26,176 nt of DNA, taken from NCBI GenBank assembly GCA_035632395.1, contig DASQGX010000149.1, positions 1-26,176 of the forward strand, given 5' to 3'. This document shows positions 24,286 to 26,176 of the stretch, in pieces. The notes beneath the pieces are model-generated. The model made no database searches and was not told the origin of the DNA. It worked only from the letters and a program-made list of their open reading frames with translations. The DNA comes from REEB95 sp035632395. GTDB taxonomy: Bacteria; Pseudomonadota; Alphaproteobacteria; ATCC43930; CGMCC-115725. Within the stretch, counting starts at the first letter, position 1. Each line of letters begins with the position of its first letter. The position numbers and the translations under genes were made by a program.

Positions 24286-26176
24286 ATGTTGATCAAGAAA
24301 ACGGGTACGACGGCGACCAGGACGGAGCGGGAATCGCCGGCCGTGCGCATGACGGGCATCGCCGGCATCGCGCTCGACCGACGGCAATTCCTGCGTCGTT
24401 CCGGTTTAGCGGTCGGTGGCGCGGGCGCGGTCCTCGCGACCGGCGGCGGCATGGTGCAGAAGGCGCAGGCCCAGGCGGCTGCCACGGCGATCAAGCAGGT
24501 GAAGACCGTCTGCACGCACTGCTCGGTCGGGTGCACGGTAATGGCGACGGTCGAGAACGGCGTGTGGACGCGCCAGGAACCCGGGTTCGACAGCCCGTTC
24601 AGCCTCGGCGGCCACTGCGCCAAAGGCGCTGCTGTGCGCGATCACGCGATCGGCGAGCGCCGCCTGAAATACCCGATGAAGCTGGCGGGCGGCCAGTGGA
24701 CCCGCATCAGCTGGGACCAGGCAATCAACGAAGTCGGCGACGCGCTACTGAAGATTCGCCAGGAGTCCGGTCCGGATTCCGTCTATTGGATGGGCGGCTC
24801 GAAGCACTCGAACGAAGGCGCCTACATACTGCGCAAATTCGCGGCGTTCTGGGGCACAAACAACACCGATAACCAGGCGCGCATCTGCCATTCGACTACC
24901 GTTGCCGGCGTCGCCAATACCTGGGGTTACGGCGCGATGACCAACAGCTACAACGACATGCGCAAAACGCGGGCGATGATCTTTATCGGCTCGAACGCCG
25001 CCCAGGCGCACCCGGTGTCGCTGGTCCATATCCTCAGCGCCAAAGAGCAGAACAGCGCGCCGTTGATCGTTTGCGATCCGCGTTTCACACGCACTGCGGC
25101 GCACGCCGACGAATATGTGCGCTTCCGCCCCGGCACCGACGTAGCGCTGGTCTGGGGCATTCTCTGGCACATCTTCCAGAACGGCTGGGAGGACAAGGAA
25201 TATATCCAGCGGCGCGTCTACGGAATGGATCAGTCGCGCGCCGAAGTCGCCAAATGGAATCCGAAGGAGGTCGAGCGCGTCACCGGCGTACCGGAGGCCC
25301 AGGTCAAGCGCGTCGCCAGCCTGCTCGCCAAGAACCGGCCGAGCACGTTGATCTGGTGCATGGGCGGCACACAGCACAGCAGCGGCAATAACAACATCCG
25401 CGCCTACTGCACGCTGCAACTGGCGTTGGGCAACATCGGCGTGTCCGGCGGCGGCGCCAACATCTTCCGCGGCCACGACAACGTCCAGGGCGCGACCGAC
25501 TTGGGCCCGCTGCCGGATTCATTGCCGGCCTATTACGGCCTCGCCGAAGGTTCGTGGCGTCATTGGGCCCGCGTCTGGGACGTCGACTATGACTATTTGC
25601 AGAAGCGCTTCGCCTCCAAGAAGTTGATGGAGACGAAAGGCATCACCGAATCCCGCTGGTTCGACGGCGTGCTCGAGCCCAAAGAGCACATCGACCAGCC
25701 GAACCCGATCCGCGCCCACATTTTCTGGGGTCATGCGCCGAATTCGCAGACGCGCCTGCCCGACATGAAAAAGGCGATGGAAAAGCTCGACATCCTAGTG
25801 GTCGTCGATCCGCATCCGACGGTGTCGTCGGTGCTCTCCGATCGCAAGGATGGCGTCTACCTGCTGCCGGCGTCGACGCAGTTCGAGCATTACGGCTCGG
25901 TCACCGCCTCGAACCGGTCGCTGCAATGGCGGGAGAAGGTTATCGAGCCGCTGTTCGAAGCGAAGCCCGACGACCAGATCGTCTATCTGTTCGCCAAGAA
26001 GTTTGGCTTCGAGAAGGAGATGTTCAAGCACATCAAGGTCAACGGCGACCAGCCATTGGTCGAGGACATCACGCGCGAGTTCAATCGCGGCTCGTGGAGC
26101 ATCGGCTATACCGGCCAATCGCCCGAGCGCTTGCGGACACACATGGAAAACCAGCACACCTTCGACAAGGTGACGC
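24286..26176 (+). CDS. fdhA: Formate dehydrogenase catalytic (alpha) subunit, Tat-exported, partial
   Basis: Molybdopterin (bis-MGD) enzyme oxidising formate to CO2 on the periplasmic side. The frame is open from ATG 24286 to the right edge: 630 residues of an expected 950-1000. The Tat motif is DRRQFLRRSG (31-40), with signal end near QAQAAA. The [4Fe-4S] cluster motif is C76-x2-C79-x3-C83-x27-C111, followed by K113. The active-site segment ARICHSTTVAGVANTWGYGAMTN has Cys at 201, where E. coli FdnG has selenocysteine, and the catalytic His at 202. The sequence is closer to the respiratory FdnG/FdoG type than to NAD-linked FDH. Iron-sulfur and cytochrome b subunits would be expected to the right. 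GGGAGAA lies ahead of the start. Confidence 0.95.
   Translation, partial: MLIKKTGTTATRTERESPAVRMTGIAGIALDRRQFLRRSGLAVGGAGAVLATGGGMVQKAQAQAAATAIKQVKTVCTHCSVGCTVMATVENGVWTRQEPGFDSPFSLGGHCAKGAAVRDHAIGERRLKYPMKLAGGQWTRISWDQAINEVGDALLKIRQESGPDSVYWMGGSKHSNEGAYILRKFAAFWGTNNTDNQARICHSTTVAGVANTWGYGAMTNSYNDMRKTRAMIFIGSNAAQAHPVSLVHILSAKEQNSAPLIVCDPRFTRTAAHADEYVRFRPGTDVALVWGILWHIFQNGWEDKEYIQRRVYGMDQSRAEVAKWNPKEVERVTGVPEAQVKRVASLLAKNRPSTLIWCMGGTQHSSGNNNIRAYCTLQLALGNIGVSGGGANIFRGHDNVQGATDLGPLPDSLPAYYGLAEGSWRHWARVWDVDYDYLQKRFASKKLMETKGITESRWFDGVLEPKEHIDQPNPIRAHIFWGHAPNSQTRLPDMKKAMEKLDILVVVDPHPTVSSVLSDRKDGVYLLPASTQFEHYGSVTASNRSLQWREKVIEPLFEAKPDDQIVYLFAKKFGFEKEMFKHIKVNGDQPLVEDITREFNRGSWSIGYTGQSPERLRTHMENQHTFDKVT

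Noticed and set aside
1..26176. Search for tRNA, rRNA, CRISPR arrays, transposases and phage genes
   Set aside because: None was seen on either strand; the only dispersed repeat is the palindrome at 3987-4059.

Overview
The window is about 26 kb of GC-rich bacterial DNA. Gene content, dense operons with ATGA or TGATG overlaps, and the families present (DUF3422, DUF6352, DUF3305/DUF3306, COG4705, a FixK/FNR-like box) suggest an alphaproteobacterium of the Rhizobiales (Hyphomicrobiales), perhaps near Bradyrhizobium or Xanthobacteraceae. This placement is inference from gene content; no rRNA or other marker gene is present. I saw no tRNA, CRISPR array, transposase or phage gene.

Layout. (1) 1-3981: the end of a surface-polysaccharide locus. 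The tail of an unidentified protein is followed by two GT4-type glycosyltransferases and an AsnB-type amidotransferase, all overlapping or nearly so. (2) 3987-4059: an imperfect interspersed palindromic repeat. (3) 4137-8349: metabolic genes. These are an extradiol-dioxygenase-like VOC protein, pyrC on the minus strand, and a coupled pair of an SCP2-type thiolase and an AcuI/YhdH-type acrylyl-CoA reductase. (4) 8471-12907: a Tat-type N-acetylmuramoyl-L-alanine amidase with a structured 3' region and a strong terminator, a hybrid sensor histidine kinase, and a DUF3422 membrane protein. (5) 12924-17647: a remodelled stretch. It holds a frameshifted, truncated dehydrogenase remnant, a ClC-type channel/transporter with CBS domains behind a promoter that overlaps a perfect palindrome, a four-repeat COG4705 membrane protein, a cupredoxin and a DUF4239 protein.

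(6) 17818-26176 is the most interesting part: a respiratory, Tat-exported formate dehydrogenase locus with a large accessory set. In order it holds a degenerate biotin/lipoate-ligase-like protein, a DUF6352 protein, a small membrane protein with two cysteines, a divergent HdrA-like polyferredoxin on the minus strand, a FixK/FNR-like box, a small secreted two-cysteine protein, DUF3305, DUF3306, a TorD-type chaperone, a 63-residue Tat peptide, and the molybdo-/tungsto-enzyme catalytic subunit, which runs off the right edge. The TorD protein and Tat peptide fit folding and export of the catalytic subunit. The jobs of the ligase-like, DUF6352, DUF3305, DUF3306 and two-cysteine proteins are not evident from sequence, and they are the best candidates here for an undescribed maturation or electron-transfer system.
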